The notes beneath the pieces were generated by a model. That model was not told the DNA's origin. It did no database searches and worked only from the letters and a program-made list of their open reading frames with translations. The position numbers and the translations under genes were made by a program. From Bacteroidota bacterium (lineage in GTDB: Bacteria > Bacteroidota > Bacteroidia > Sphingobacteriales > Sphingobacteriaceae), in the NCBI GenBank assembly GCA_013286985.1, contig JABDEQ010000002.1:1563-64445 (forward strand): a stretch of DNA of 62,883 nt. The letters are read 5' to 3'. How positions within the stretch are numbered: the stretch's first letter is position 1; every line of letters begins with the position of its first letter. Positions 1 through 9,263 of this stretch are shown piece after piece.

Positions 1-55
1 TAATCAATAAAAAATCAAGACCAAGTCAAAGCAACAAAAAATCGACAAAAAACCA

Positions 56-424
56 ATGGATCCCTTAGCCAAAACCGAAACAGGGCCGGACGAGTTTGCT
101 ATTGAAATACCTTCAAAATTCAATTTCGTCCCTAGTGGCACATCAGTAGTAATCCACAACGATGGCTCAGTTATCATTACACTAAATTTTCAGTTAGCTA
201 AGGGCTTTAACACATGCGGCCCGAATTCCGATATCAGCACCTTCGATTCAGCCGTATTTCAGATGGATGATCCTGCCAAATACTTCAATTCGGTGGAGGT
301 ATCGCAACTCGCACTAACACAAGACCAAAATAACAATATCGTCCTGGGATCAAATAAGGGTGATATCGCTTTGATTACTGATGGGGACAAAGGTCGGCAG
401 GGAAACCTATTTATAATTGAATAG
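56..424 (+). CDS. Hypothetical protein, 122 aa
   Basis: I do not recognise a family. The product is acidic, has no signal peptide or membrane segment, and looks like a small soluble beta-rich protein: alternating hydrophobic strands around residues 20-50, and one Cys at about 59 in a CGPNSD context. It starts at ATG 56 close to the left edge, so its upstream neighbours are not visible. It is convergent with the C11 peptidase gene, with one base between the two stop codons. The tight spacing could mean a functional pair or simply compact packing. Confidence 0.6.
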   Translation: MDPLAKTETGPDEFAIEIPSKFNFVPSGTSVVIHNDGSVIITLNFQLAKGFNTCGPNSDISTFDSAVFQMDDPAKYFNSVEVSQLALTQDQNNNIVLGSNKGDIALITDGDKGRQGNLFIIE

Positions 425-425
425 T

Positions 426-2213
426 TCAGACAAAGACCGCGTCAATTTCAGGATCGATAAACTTTAGCAATTTTCGCCAACTTGGCAAATCTTTCAATAA
501 TCTGTCGGACGATACATTGTCTTTAAGGTTTGCATAATCCTGATCGCTTAGGCCGAGATGGCAGCATTCAATCGGAAAGAAAATACTATTGCCTGTTGGA
601 GGTAAAGCAATAGTAGCAAAATCCGCTTTTGGATTTTGGGGTATATATATATATTTTCCGCTCGATTTTTTCAAAAGGGCGGAATTATCCAAAAAAGCCT
701 TTTTAAAATCAATAATAGCACTGGATATATCTGTTGTCAGTTTTAAATTTTGCCCGATAAATTGTTGATTGGCTGAACTAATGCTTATTACCCAATTGAC
801 AATGTCTATCAACTTAACTTTGCCTCCGCTAAAGTCAAAGCAAACCGAACGCACATATTTCAGAAAATATTCAATTTCTATTTGGGCTGCATATCGTGCC
901 AACAACTGGGCTAACAACGTATCTATCAACTTTCTTAAAACATCTATTTGCATCATAAGTGTACTTTCCCCATCGGTTGTTTTGCTCAAATCGACTGCAA
1001 ATATTTTAAATTGTTCGAGTATTCCCGGCTCTTGTCTGTCGAGCATGATGGCTTTGGCTTTCGAGTAGGTATTATCGAAAGTTTCGACACATACAATTGC
1101 TAAGTCATTTATTTTGAACCTTATACTATCAGCTTTATTTATTTGGTTAAAAATATCTTTCAAATTATAGCCAGGGACATCTATACTTCCTTGCGGAGCT
1201 ACCAGGCACTTAACGGTGTCCTTAAGCGCATACATGGTATGCAAATTCATCATCCAACAATTGCTCATTAACAAAACGGCCACCTTTTTCTCTTTACCCA
1301 GCCATTTTCGCAAGCATTCAGCCAGTTCGCTATTCTTTAAAATCTCCGCTGCCTTTGGTTCAGCTACCACCTCGCTCCTTTTTAATCCATCTTTTAAAAC
1401 AGCTTCAGGATCCAATTCCGACCAAGAATTCATTGTTACTCCGGATCCCTCAATTTCGTTCTGGACTGTGTCTATAAAAGTGATCTTACCTGCTTTATCG
1501 TCATAGATAAATTCGCTTTCTTTCTCAAAATAATATTTAAGTCGATCGGTATTGTCACGCGTGTTTTTTACCCGAAACAAATTATGACCTGCCTGTATAG
1601 TCGTATAACTGTTCTTTGGTTTTCTTTTTAAAAACCCGCCCTGGTCAGCTTTTTTCGCTTCGTCCCAAAACAACTTAATAAATGGATATTGAGACAAATT
1701 TTCTTCGATCTCTCGCCGTACGCTATTAGTTGTAAGCCTAGGATTAGGTAGTTCTTGTCTGAAAATCCCGAATGCCGAGCCATGGTCCCAGGTAATCAGG
1801 AAAACTTCTTCGTCGGGTTGAACCTCCGTTTGTTTCAACACAGCAGTCAGTCGCTGAACTTTTTGTAAAACTGTAGTATCGTTTGCGTTTGCTAAGAGTT
1901 TGTTGGGGTCCAGCAGCTCGCACTTTTCTATATGGTTACCGAAACCATTCTTCTCTCTTTCAATGGTAAAAAAAACGGCCCGATCATCTACTTTATTCTC
2001 ACCATCGCTGAATATATACTTGATACTGTTCAAAATCACGAACATTCTTGTTTGGTTACTATTGATCGGCGTGGTTATAATATCGCCCAGCATACTGTTC
2101 ACCATGATTTTCATATCGTCAACCATGGATAATTGTTCACTTGTGGTAAAATCTGCGTAAATTAGAAAGACAATTAACCACTTATTACTTTGGGTTTCAG
2201 GAAGATTTTTCAT
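426..2213 (-). CDS. Clostripain-like (C11 family) cysteine peptidase, cytosolic
   Basis: 595 aa. The clan CD (caspase-like fold) C11 signature is visible. The N-terminal strand NKWLIVFLIYAD opens the fold. The catalytic His is H144 in LITWDHGSA. The catalytic Cys is C319 in VLLMSNCWMMN, followed by the usual xxALKDxxxxLVAPQ stretch. C11 enzymes typically cleave after Arg or Lys and may self-process. There is no signal peptide, unlike secreted clostripain, so a cytoplasmic role is inferred. The C-terminal 230 residues have no domain I recognise. The start ATG at 2213 lies inside the first codons of the divergent histidine kinase gene; starting further in would remove the first beta strand, so I keep it. 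The substrate is unknown. Confidence 0.8.
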   Translation of the reverse strand: MKNLPETQSNKWLIVFLIYADFTTSEQLSMVDDMKIMVNSMLGDIITTPINSNQTRMFVILNSIKYIFSDGENKVDDRAVFFTIEREKNGFGNHIEKCELLDPNKLLANANDTTVLQKVQRLTAVLKQTEVQPDEEVFLITWDHGSAFGIFRQELPNPRLTTNSVRREIEENLSQYPFIKLFWDEAKKADQGGFLKRKPKNSYTTIQAGHNLFRVKNTRDNTDRLKYYFEKESEFIYDDKAGKITFIDTVQNEIEGSGVTMNSWSELDPEAVLKDGLKRSEVVAEPKAAEILKNSELAECLRKWLGKEKKVAVLLMSNCWMMNLHTMYALKDTVKCLVAPQGSIDVPGYNLKDIFNQINKADSIRFKINDLAIVCVETFDNTYSKAKAIMLDRQEPGILEQFKIFAVDLSKTTDGESTLMMQIDVLRKLIDTLLAQLLARYAAQIEIEYFLKYVRSVCFDFSGGKVKLIDIVNWVISISSANQQFIGQNLKLTTDISSAIIDFKKAFLDNSALLKKSSGKYIYIPQNPKADFATIALPPTGNSIFFPIECCHLGLSDQDYANLKDNVSSDRLLKDLPSWRKLLKFIDPEIDAVFV

Positions 2214-5213
2214 ATCGCGATTTTGTTGATACTTGGTTTAGGTATTGAATGTTATGCGCAACAGAAGGTCAGAATATCCCTAGTGAAATATGGACAGTCT
2301 GATGGGTTATCTAGCTACAATATACGACAAATTATCAAAGATCAAAATGGTTTTCTTTGGATCGCTTCACAGGATTGTTTAACCAGATTTGATGGTAAAT
2401 TATTTATGTCGTACACTAAACAATCTTCACTGCAACGCCAGATATCCGATCCGGACGTACGCAAAATAATTGAAGATACCGCACACAAGCAGCTCTGGGT
2501 TTTACCCAATAGCGGACAATTGAATATTATCGATATTGCTAGCGGGGATGTAGTTAAAAATGTTCCCATTCCGCAAAATGCCAATGATGACTGGAATATC
2601 ACGATGGCCCACTGTAGAAATTATTTATGGATAGGTTCTTTTCATGGTTTAAAAATACTGGACACTAAAAAATGGCAATTCATTGTTGCGCCCCAAATTA
2701 AATCTCCGATCAAAGGAATCACCTCCTCCTCTGAAGTTAATTGTATTGGAAGGGACAATTATAATAATGTATGGGTTTGCTATACCGGTTATGGTATTGT
2801 TATTTATAACGGAAGCAGTTTTAAAAAAATAACGGAAATTGCACTGAAAGACCTTAGGGATCATTTGGGAAGTCGCAATATCCGCATCAACGATTTTACG
2901 CTTGTAAACAATAATGAAATCCTCTTCGCCACTGACCAGGGGATGAGAAAAATTTCTTTTGATGGATCTTATTCCTTAACAATTGACAATAGCCCTGTCA
3001 AATATCTAAAAATTTTAAATGATTGCCCGATAGATGCGAGCAAAACAATTGGCGGCGACAAAATAATGATTGCAGGTAATGGTCATTTATACCGGTTTGA
3101 TGTTGCGTTAGGAAATTATGTTGTTTATGACGAAAGTATCGGCGAAGCCGACAGTAAATGGATTAATTATGTTCAATCCATCTATCCGGATGGCGACAGG
3201 ATATGGTTAAGCTGCCAACAAGGGATCGCGATGATGAAAACCATCGCCGGTCCTTTCTCAAAATATTACTATGATGAAAAGACGGGAAACAAACTGGAGC
3301 ATTTGCGTTCAATATGTGTTTTACCGGGCAGGGATATTTTGTGCGGATTAACCACCGGATTGGTCCTGGTCAATCATTCCGACAATAGCTTCACCACTTT
3401 GGACAAAGCACATTTTTATAATCATGTTTTTATAGATAACAGCGATCTGACCATCCTGTCCAGGGATGAGGGGTTATACGTGCTCAAAAAAAAGGCTATC
3501 AAATCTATCGAAAGTGTTTATCCGGAATTTGAAAAGTACAAAACGTACACTGTGAACAGCCAAATCTTCCTGGGAGATTCTGCTGTGATCATGGGTACGG
3601 AAAGTGATGACGGCATCCTGATATGGAACTATAAGAGGCACAACGTGCGGAAAATTGATACAGCTTCAGCACCGGCGCTAGCCTCCAACACGGTCAACAA
3701 TATCTATCGCGACAAAGCGGGGAATTTATGGGTTTTATCCGATAGGGTGATAACTATAATAGATAAGAACTTCAGCAAGTCGCAAAGCCTGAACTTTGCA
3801 TCGGAACGAAAATACCCGAGACTTGATCTGTTTTTTGACATGTGTGAATCCAGCAACAGCTATTGGATCTCCTCTTATGGCAACGGTATTATTCAAATGG
3901 ATAATACACGGAAGATCAAGAAACTGATCAAAGAAACAAATGGCCTATGTAACGAGGGGGTTTATAATATTTTCAACCTTGGAGACACAAGTTTACTGAT
4001 TACCTCCAATAACGGTTTGTCGTTTTATAATACCAAGCAGCAAAGCTTCGTGAATTATTTCAAACAAGATGGGCTACAGTCAAATAGCTTTGAAGAAGTT
4101 ACCGCAATAGCTCATCAAAATCAAATTTATGCCGGTGGTATTGATGGTTTTACGGTAATAGATCCCAGTAAATTAGTTGTAAACAAAAGGCCGCCAGTTC
4201 CCTATTATGAAAACATTGATGTAAAGCTGAACGAGGGACAAAATATTATTAATGCGAGTCTTGATGTAAAAAAAATAACCATCCCCAGTAACTGGCTGCA
4301 GGCATCGATATCATTTATCGGCATAAACTTTGATGATCCCAAACGGGTAACGTATAAATACCGCATCAAGGAAATTGACACCAACTGGATAAATAACAGC
4401 AACCGTGATGTGATCAGTATTATTGGCCTGCCGCCAAATACCTACACGATCGAAGTCAAAGCAGCTAATGAGAACGGTTATTGGAGTTACCCCAAAACAC
4501 TCATCATAAAAATTGAGCCCAAATGGTATCAAACCTGGTGGTTTAAAATTGCGATGGTAATTCTTGGCGTAACAATGGTTAGCGCTTTTTATCAATACAG
4601 GATCAACCAAATTAAGATACAGCAACAAATACGGAGGGATATTGCAAACGACCTCCACGATGATTTGGGCAGCAGCCTGAACTCCATTAAAATATTTACG
4701 CACCTGGCTATCGAAAAAAAACAAAATGCTGCGTATTTGGATGAAATTGAAAGTTTAGTAACAAATACAACGGTTGGCCTTAGAGATATGCTTTGGGTGT
4801 TAGAAGATTCGCGGGATGATATAAGTGAGCTGATGGAAAGAATTCAACGTTTTACTATTCCTATTGCGCAGGCAAACCAGATAAATTTTAAACATCAAAT
4901 TGAGCCGGGGCTCAGCAGTCAAATCATTTCAAAAACCGAAAAAAGAAATTTACTTTTAATAGCAAAGGAGGCCATAAACAATTGTTTTAAATATGCCGAA
5001 TGCAAAACGATAAGAATCATTGTTAAACCGGGAAGCAATAACAAAATTTCACTATCAATTTCAGACGATGGTAAAGGCTTTAGCATCGCCGATGAATCAG
5101 AAAAAGGGTACGGCTTGAGTAATATGATATATAGGACAAAGCAAATAAATTATACAATTCAATTCGATTCATCGCCAGGAAATGGGACTTCTATTACAGT
5201 TGAGAAAATGTAA
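2190..5213 (+). CDS. Beta-propeller sensor histidine kinase (Reg_prop / Y_Y_Y / HisKA_3)
   Basis: 1007 aa. A signal peptide ends near AQQ (residue about 25). A periplasmic region of propeller repeats follows to about residue 700, with many LWV/LWI two-component-propeller motifs, then a Y_Y_Y domain at about 715-780, one membrane helix at about 784-804, a HisKA_3 dimerisation domain with the phospho-His in NDLHDDLGSSLNS (about residue 823), and a HATPase domain from about 920 with a DDGKGF G1 box. This is the non-hybrid relative of Bacteroidetes HTCS sensors; it has no receiver or DNA-binding domain, so it must act through a separate NarL/LuxR-type response regulator, which is not adjacent. 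The best start is TTG 2190, because a later start would destroy the signal peptide. That start overlaps the 5' end of the C11 gene by 24 bp. Confidence 0.88.
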   Translation: MGFRKIFHIAILLILGLGIECYAQQKVRISLVKYGQSDGLSSYNIRQIIKDQNGFLWIASQDCLTRFDGKLFMSYTKQSSLQRQISDPDVRKIIEDTAHKQLWVLPNSGQLNIIDIASGDVVKNVPIPQNANDDWNITMAHCRNYLWIGSFHGLKILDTKKWQFIVAPQIKSPIKGITSSSEVNCIGRDNYNNVWVCYTGYGIVIYNGSSFKKITEIALKDLRDHLGSRNIRINDFTLVNNNEILFATDQGMRKISFDGSYSLTIDNSPVKYLKILNDCPIDASKTIGGDKIMIAGNGHLYRFDVALGNYVVYDESIGEADSKWINYVQSIYPDGDRIWLSCQQGIAMMKTIAGPFSKYYYDEKTGNKLEHLRSICVLPGRDILCGLTTGLVLVNHSDNSFTTLDKAHFYNHVFIDNSDLTILSRDEGLYVLKKKAIKSIESVYPEFEKYKTYTVNSQIFLGDSAVIMGTESDDGILIWNYKRHNVRKIDTASAPALASNTVNNIYRDKAGNLWVLSDRVITIIDKNFSKSQSLNFASERKYPRLDLFFDMCESSNSYWISSYGNGIIQMDNTRKIKKLIKETNGLCNEGVYNIFNLGDTSLLITSNNGLSFYNTKQQSFVNYFKQDGLQSNSFEEVTAIAHQNQIYAGGIDGFTVIDPSKLVVNKRPPVPYYENIDVKLNEGQNIINASLDVKKITIPSNWLQASISFIGINFDDPKRVTYKYRIKEIDTNWINNSNRDVISIIGLPPNTYTIEVKAANENGYWSYPKTLIIKIEPKWYQTWWFKIAMVILGVTMVSAFYQYRINQIKIQQQIRRDIANDLHDDLGSSLNSIKIFTHLAIEKKQNAAYLDEIESLVTNTTVGLRDMLWVLEDSRDDISELMERIQRFTIPIAQANQINFKHQIEPGLSSQIISKTEKRNLLLIAKEAINNCFKYAECKTIRIIVKPGSNNKISLSISDDGKGFSIADESEKGYGLSNMIYRTKQINYTIQFDSSPGNGTSITVEKM

Positions 5214-5353
5214 TTTTTCAAATTGGAGCCATTTTTGGACGAAAGCTCATTTCAACAAAAGCTATTCTATTGTTTTTTATAATTAGTTATTGACTTCAGA
5301 TCATCCAAAAAATTCGACTTATCACCTGCTCCCGCTACCTTTTTAAGAAGTCA

Positions 5354-5387
5354 AAAGTCTTTAGTCGTGAGTCTAAAGACTTTTTTT
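5354..5387 (+). terminator. Hairpin terminator, member of a dispersed family
   Basis: The arms AAAGTCTTTAG and CTAAAGACTTT enclose a loop containing TCGTGAG and are followed by a T run. It lies between two convergent genes (kinase and Nudix regulator). Near-identical hairpins with the same loop and the same upstream GCTACCTTTTT stretch occur at 8463 and, more diverged, at 14099 and 16430. Confidence 0.8.
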
Positions 5388-5429
5388 GTTTTACGATAGT
5401 TAATGGCTCGTCGGGGGCATAATTTTTCC

Positions 5430-6206
5430 TCAACTTAACGTAACACCCAACTCCAGTGCCTTTTTATATTTTTTCTTGTTGAAGGTGTAAAGAAAAGGTG
5501 CCCTGTGCGGTCCGATGTTTCGTTTCTCGCTAAGTTTGGTGATCAATCCAAGAAATGCAATTTTCTTTGGGAAATTTCTTATATCCAGTTTTTTTCCAAG
5601 AATGGTTTCATACACAGCGTGTATTTCAGTAAGTGTAAACTTCTCAGGCAACAGGTTTTGAGCTATCGGCTGATAATATAATTGCGAGCGCAAAGTTTGC
5701 AACGCATCTTTCACCATTTGGTTATGATCGAACAATAATGAAGGAATTTTATCAATATCATACCATTCACATGAACGGGCCATGAATCCAGGCTGCGGTT
5801 TCGACAGTGAAAAATCTGTTATAGCGTAATAACCGATAGAGATTGTTTGATCTATTAACCAGCTTGATTTTAGTTTTTTCAACACGGGAATCTTCGCCAA
5901 TCTATCCAAATCAATTTCGTTGAATTTTACACGGTCGGGCCCGCCGAATGTTTTGTATTGCTGCAGATATAAACCCTTTATAGACGTTCTTTCCTCAACA
6001 ATCCTGCTGGCGGCGTCATCCATAGTGTCGGTTCTTTTAATATATCCTCCGGGCAAACAAAGCCCGTTAAGGCCTTCTAACTCCGAGAGTAAAATTTTAA
6101 GCCGGTGGTCATGATAGCCGAATATGGCACAGTCTATACACACATGCGGAATATAGGTTTTATATCCGTTTTCAATAAAATCTTCAAACTCTTTCAATAC
6201 ATTCAT
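5430..6206 (-). CDS. Nudix-fold transcriptional regulator (NrtR/AraR-like)
   Basis: 258 aa. A Nudix domain (about residues 15-155) precedes a winged-helix C-terminus (about 175-250: LTEIHAVYETILGKKLDIRNFPKKI, then a recognition-helix-like segment). In NrtR- and AraR-type proteins this Nudix domain senses a sugar or nucleotide ligand. The Nudix box at GGYIKRTDTMDDAASRIVEE is degenerate: two of the catalytic acidic positions are Ile and Arg. That argues for ligand sensing rather than hydrolysis. It is divergent from the beta-propeller/isomerase pair, and two copies of a 25-bp motif lie between them, so autoregulation and control of that pair is inferred. AraR of Bacteroides is the closest precedent I know; the ligand here is not determined. 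Confidence 0.83.
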   Translation of the reverse strand: MNVLKEFEDFIENGYKTYIPHVCIDCAIFGYHDHRLKILLSELEGLNGLCLPGGYIKRTDTMDDAASRIVEERTSIKGLYLQQYKTFGGPDRVKFNEIDLDRLAKIPVLKKLKSSWLIDQTISIGYYAITDFSLSKPQPGFMARSCEWYDIDKIPSLLFDHNQMVKDALQTLRSQLYYQPIAQNLLPEKFTLTEIHAVYETILGKKLDIRNFPKKIAFLGLITKLSEKRNIGPHRAPFLYTFNKKKYKKALELGVTLS

Positions 6207-6232
6207 AAGGCTACAAAAGTAATTTAAAATTT

Positions 6233-6257
6233 CTATTTAGTAAATTTTGTCAAATAG
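6233..6257 (-). promoter_or_regulatory. Operator candidate 1 of the Nudix regulator
   Basis: A 25-bp motif beginning CTATTTAGTAAATTTT and ending CAAATAG. Its ends are inverted (CTATTT / AAATAG). It matches 18 of 25 positions with the motif at 6278-6302 read on the opposite strand. It lies 27 bp upstream of the regulator's start. Confidence 0.6.
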
Positions 6258-6277
6258 GAATCTTTTATCTACATTCG

Positions 6278-6302
6278 TTAAATGGTAAAATCTACCAAAT
6301 AG
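6278..6302 (+). promoter_or_regulatory. Operator candidate 2 of the Nudix regulator
   Basis: The second copy of the 25-bp motif, in the opposite orientation (reverse strand begins CTATTTGGTAGATTTT). It sits 40 bp upstream of the beta-propeller gene. The mirrored pair in a divergent spacer fits repression of both promoters. Confidence 0.6.
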
Positions 6303-6342
6303 AAATTTCTTTTAAATCAATATAAACTCAAATCGTACTAAT

Positions 6343-7302
6343 ATGGGCAAACCTATTCAATTCCCGGCTTCATTGCCGCTTTTTAAACCAGTCGGCATGA
6401 TGTTTTTCTGCTTGCTTTTCTCGGCTTCTCTATTCGCACAAAGCAAACACGACACAACGAGCTATATCCAGACGCTTGATATCAAAACAGGAAAAATTGA
6501 TACGGTATTAGTTGCCAAAGGGGATTTCGAGGCACCCAACTGGCATCCTGACAATTACCTTGTCGTTAACTTTAGAGGCAAAATCTACAAGCTGGACCTG
6601 GCTACCAAAGCATTAACAGAAATTAACACCGGGTCAATTAATCAAATCATGGACGACCATGGGCTTTCGCCAGGTGGCAAATGGATAGCAATAACCAGTT
6701 TTGATACGAACAATGCTTCGCAAAAAGTTTATAAATTTTCAATTTCTGTTGTACCTGCTACAGGTGGGCAACCGAGGAAAGTAATAACGTCCCAGGATCT
6801 CTCTTTTTGGCATGGATGGAGCCCAGATGGCAAGACAATAGCCTATTGTGGCGGGGACTTTAGCAACCTGGATGTTTACACCATACCCGTGGAAGGGGGC
6901 ACACCGAAAAGACTGACAGATACACCTGGATTAGACGACGGGCCCGATTACTCGCCTGATGGCAAGCACATATATTTCCACTCATACCGTAGTGGCCGTA
7001 TGCAAATTTGGCGTATGCACAGTGATGGCTCCCAACAAGAGCAAATGACTTTTGATGAAAATGCCAACTGGTTTCCACATCCGTCACCTGATAATAAATC
7101 CATCGTTTATATAGCCTATACTACCGACCAAAAACAACTTCATCCGTTTGGTAAAGATGTCAAACTTCGTTTAATGAATCTCAAAACAAAAGCTATTAAA
7201 GATATAACGCCTGTGTTTTATGGTGGGGCCGGCACCATTAACACGCCGTCGTGGAGCCCCGATAGTAAAAAGATCGCCTTTGTAAGCTATTCAGTTAAAT
7301 AA
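6343..7302 (+). CDS. TolB/PD40-type beta-propeller protein, exported
   Basis: 319 aa with an N-terminal signal segment ending near LFAQ (about residue 33), so periplasmic or outer-membrane associated. It has at least five WD40-like PD40 repeats with the hallmark SPDGK: GLSPGGKWI, WSPDGKTIAY, YSPDGKHIYF, PSPDNKSIVY, WSPDSKKIAF. Such proteins are often binding or accessory factors next to sugar-processing enzymes; no catalytic residues are evident. It is the first gene after the Nudix operators and is followed after 110 bp by a sugar isomerase-like gene, which suggests co-regulation in carbohydrate use. Confidence 0.8.
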   Translation: MGKPIQFPASLPLFKPVGMMFFCLLFSASLFAQSKHDTTSYIQTLDIKTGKIDTVLVAKGDFEAPNWHPDNYLVVNFRGKIYKLDLATKALTEINTGSINQIMDDHGLSPGGKWIAITSFDTNNASQKVYKFSISVVPATGGQPRKVITSQDLSFWHGWSPDGKTIAYCGGDFSNLDVYTIPVEGGTPKRLTDTPGLDDGPDYSPDGKHIYFHSYRSGRMQIWRMHSDGSQQEQMTFDENANWFPHPSPDNKSIVYIAYTTDQKQLHPFGKDVKLRLMNLKTKAIKDITPVFYGGAGTINTPSWSPDSKKIAFVSYSVK

Positions 7303-7412
7303 TATCAATAATAACCAGACGCGAACTTATAGGAACCAAAGCGCTTGCAGGTGCTTTTCCTGCATCATAGGTACCATTATGAAAATTTAAAAAAAATCTC
7401 AACAGAATTGAT

Positions 7413-8366
7413 ATGAACAGAAAAACATTTATACAGCAAACGGGTATGCTCGCCGCTGCGGGCATGATGTATCCGGCACTTAGCCGCGCTGCCGGTTTTA
7501 TTATGCCCAAAGTCGGTGATACTATAGGCCTGCAGTTGTATACTGTAGGCGCCTTGATGGATGCGGACACTAAAGGCACGCTGCAAAAGTTGGCGGCAAT
7601 TGGTTATAAGAACCTGGAAAGTGCCGGCGGCTCAAAAGGGCTTTACTATGGGTACAAACCCAGGGAATTTGCCAGTATGGTAAAAGATATGGGAATGGCC
7701 TGGCGCAGCGGACATGTAGGGGGAGTGCCTTTTACCGTACCAACATTGATGAAACTTGCCACTAATGCGAAAGACTCTGCCCAAATAAAGAAGTATGCGC
7801 CCATGATTGAGCACATGCCCAAAACGGCCAACCTGCAGGACAATGCGCAGCAATTAGCCGACGAAGCAGCGGAGGGCGGTTTAGAATACCTTGTATGCGC
7901 AGCAATACCGACAAAAACGATGGACGATGTTAAAATTGCGGTGGATGTGTTTGGCAAAGCTGGGGAAGCATGCAAGAAAGCCGGAGTGCAGTTTGCGTTT
8001 CACAACCACAGCTTTGAGTTTGTGCCAATAAACGGGGTATTGCCTTATGATTACATAATGGCCAATACTGATAAAGATTTGGTAAAGAGCGAACTTGACC
8101 TTGGCTGGGCAACCGTTGCAGGGCAGAATCCTTTGGAGATATTTAAGAAATACCACGGCCGTATACCGCTTTGGCATGTGAAGGATATGGACAAAACCAC
8201 GAAAGAGCCCACAGAAGTTGGTAGCGGTTATGTTGATTTTAAACCAATTTTTGATGCGAGGCACACGGCGGGCATGAAATACTTTTTTATTGAGCAGGAC
8301 GGGCCGCCAAAGCCGATGGAAAATGTTACCAACGACTACAACAATTTGAAAAAAGTGCTGTCGTAG
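7413..8366 (+). CDS. Sugar phosphate isomerase/epimerase family (TIM barrel), exported
   Basis: 317 aa. The N-terminus NRKTFIQQTGMLAAAGMM resembles the Tat/Sec-like leader typical of Bacteroidota oxidoreductase/isomerase sets. The xylose-isomerase-like TIM barrel is recognisable by GLQLYTVG near residue 38, AFHNHSFEF (metal/base His-Asn-His), SELDLGWA, PLWHVKDMD and a final FFIEQDGP Glu. These are the metal-binding positions of the AP_endonuc_2 family. The substrate cannot be told; hexose or inositol derivatives are usual. Likely the same transcription unit as the beta-propeller gene. Confidence 0.85.
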   Translation: MNRKTFIQQTGMLAAAGMMYPALSRAAGFIMPKVGDTIGLQLYTVGALMDADTKGTLQKLAAIGYKNLESAGGSKGLYYGYKPREFASMVKDMGMAWRSGHVGGVPFTVPTLMKLATNAKDSAQIKKYAPMIEHMPKTANLQDNAQQLADEAAEGGLEYLVCAAIPTKTMDDVKIAVDVFGKAGEACKKAGVQFAFHNHSFEFVPINGVLPYDYIMANTDKDLVKSELDLGWATVAGQNPLEIFKKYHGRIPLWHVKDMDKTTKEPTEVGSGYVDFKPIFDARHTAGMKYFFIEQDGPPKPMENVTNDYNNLKKVLS

Positions 8367-8462
8367 TCAATTTTGACTAAGATGAAATATTTGCCAATAA
8401 TTTCAAATCTTCAAAAAAGTGGCTCGACTTCTGTCCTGTTGGGCTACCTTTTTGAGTAGTCA

Positions 8463-8497
8463 AAAGTCTTTAGTCGTGAGTCTAAAGACTTTTTTTT
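8463..8497 (+). terminator. Hairpin terminator, second family member
   Basis: Same stem and loop as the hairpin at 5354, with eight T residues after it and the same upstream block (GCTACCTTTTTGAGTAGTC). It ends the sugar isomerase transcript. A GTAGATGCAATCTAC palindrome follows at 8501-8515. Confidence 0.8.
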
Positions 8498-8561
8498 GCA
8501 GTAGATGCAATCTACAGGCCTCCCATTGTCATGAAGCTATAATCACAGAAAGAGTGATTTA

Positions 8562-8993
8562 TCATTTGTCGGGCACTGTGACCTGGGATGCAACTGCATA
8601 CCAGCGGCCGTTGCGTTTTTCATACACATCCAAATAACAGGTAGTAACAGTAAATTCTTTTTGGGCAGCTTTGCCATGTACAGTGGAAGTGGCGTTCACC
8701 AGGCCGACATTACCCAAAATGCGCACTCGGACACTATCAACTTTGGACGAAAAGAATTCCTGATCCGGGGATAGAAGATTCTTCAAAAGATCTTTTTTAT
8801 AAAATATTTTCCCACCGGGGGAAACCAACTCCATATCATCTGCATAGATGCCGCGCATGGTCGCTGTGTCGCGGGTAATAAAGGAAGCGATCCATTTTTC
8901 ATTCAGCTCCTTGAGTATTTTGATATCAGCTTCCTGCGCTGATGCCATTTGTATTGAAAGGCTCAGTAATAATAACAAAATGCAGTTTTTCAT
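8562..8993 (-). CDS. DUF4440 / NTF2-like secreted protein
   Basis: 143 aa with a signal peptide ending MASAQ (about residue 19), then a cone-shaped SnoaL/NTF2-like domain: LNEKWIASFITRDTATMRGIYADDMELVSPGGK, followed by strands ending in NGRWYAVASQV. The family covers steroid isomerase-like enzymes and non-catalytic ligand binders; the reaction is not predictable. It is monocistronic and convergent with the isomerase gene. Confidence 0.8.
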   Translation of the reverse strand: MKNCILLLLLSLSIQMASAQEADIKILKELNEKWIASFITRDTATMRGIYADDMELVSPGGKIFYKKDLLKNLLSPDQEFFSSKVDSVRVRILGNVGLVNATSTVHGKAAQKEFTVTTCYLDVYEKRNGRWYAVASQVTVPDK

Positions 8994-9112
8994 AAACGAT
9001 TGCTGATTTTGAACATAAAGATCGGTCTTATTACTGAATGTTATTGTTAATATAAGTTAAAAGGTGTTAAATCACATTTGGTTGAAAACGTGTATATTTT
9101 TGAGCCTTCGGT

Positions 9113-9175
9113 GTAGATGCAATCTACAGGCATAATCGCCCGAAGTCGGAGACATTCGGACAGCGGCGGCGAATT
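9113..9175. repeat. REP-like double hairpin
   Basis: The palindrome GTAGATGCAATCTAC is followed by AGGCATAATCG and a second hairpin CCGAAGTC / GACATTCGG, then CAGCGG. The same order recurs at 10420-10475, and the first palindrome alone at 8501-8515. It lies in the spacer between the divergent DUF4440 and thioredoxin genes. Confidence 0.7.
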
Positions 9176-9263
9176 AATTTATTAGTAACTCGTCTATCAA
9201 TTAATCACATAAATGTTCCTTACTTTTATCAAATAGAATGCTTGAATTTTTTGTAAAAAAAAC

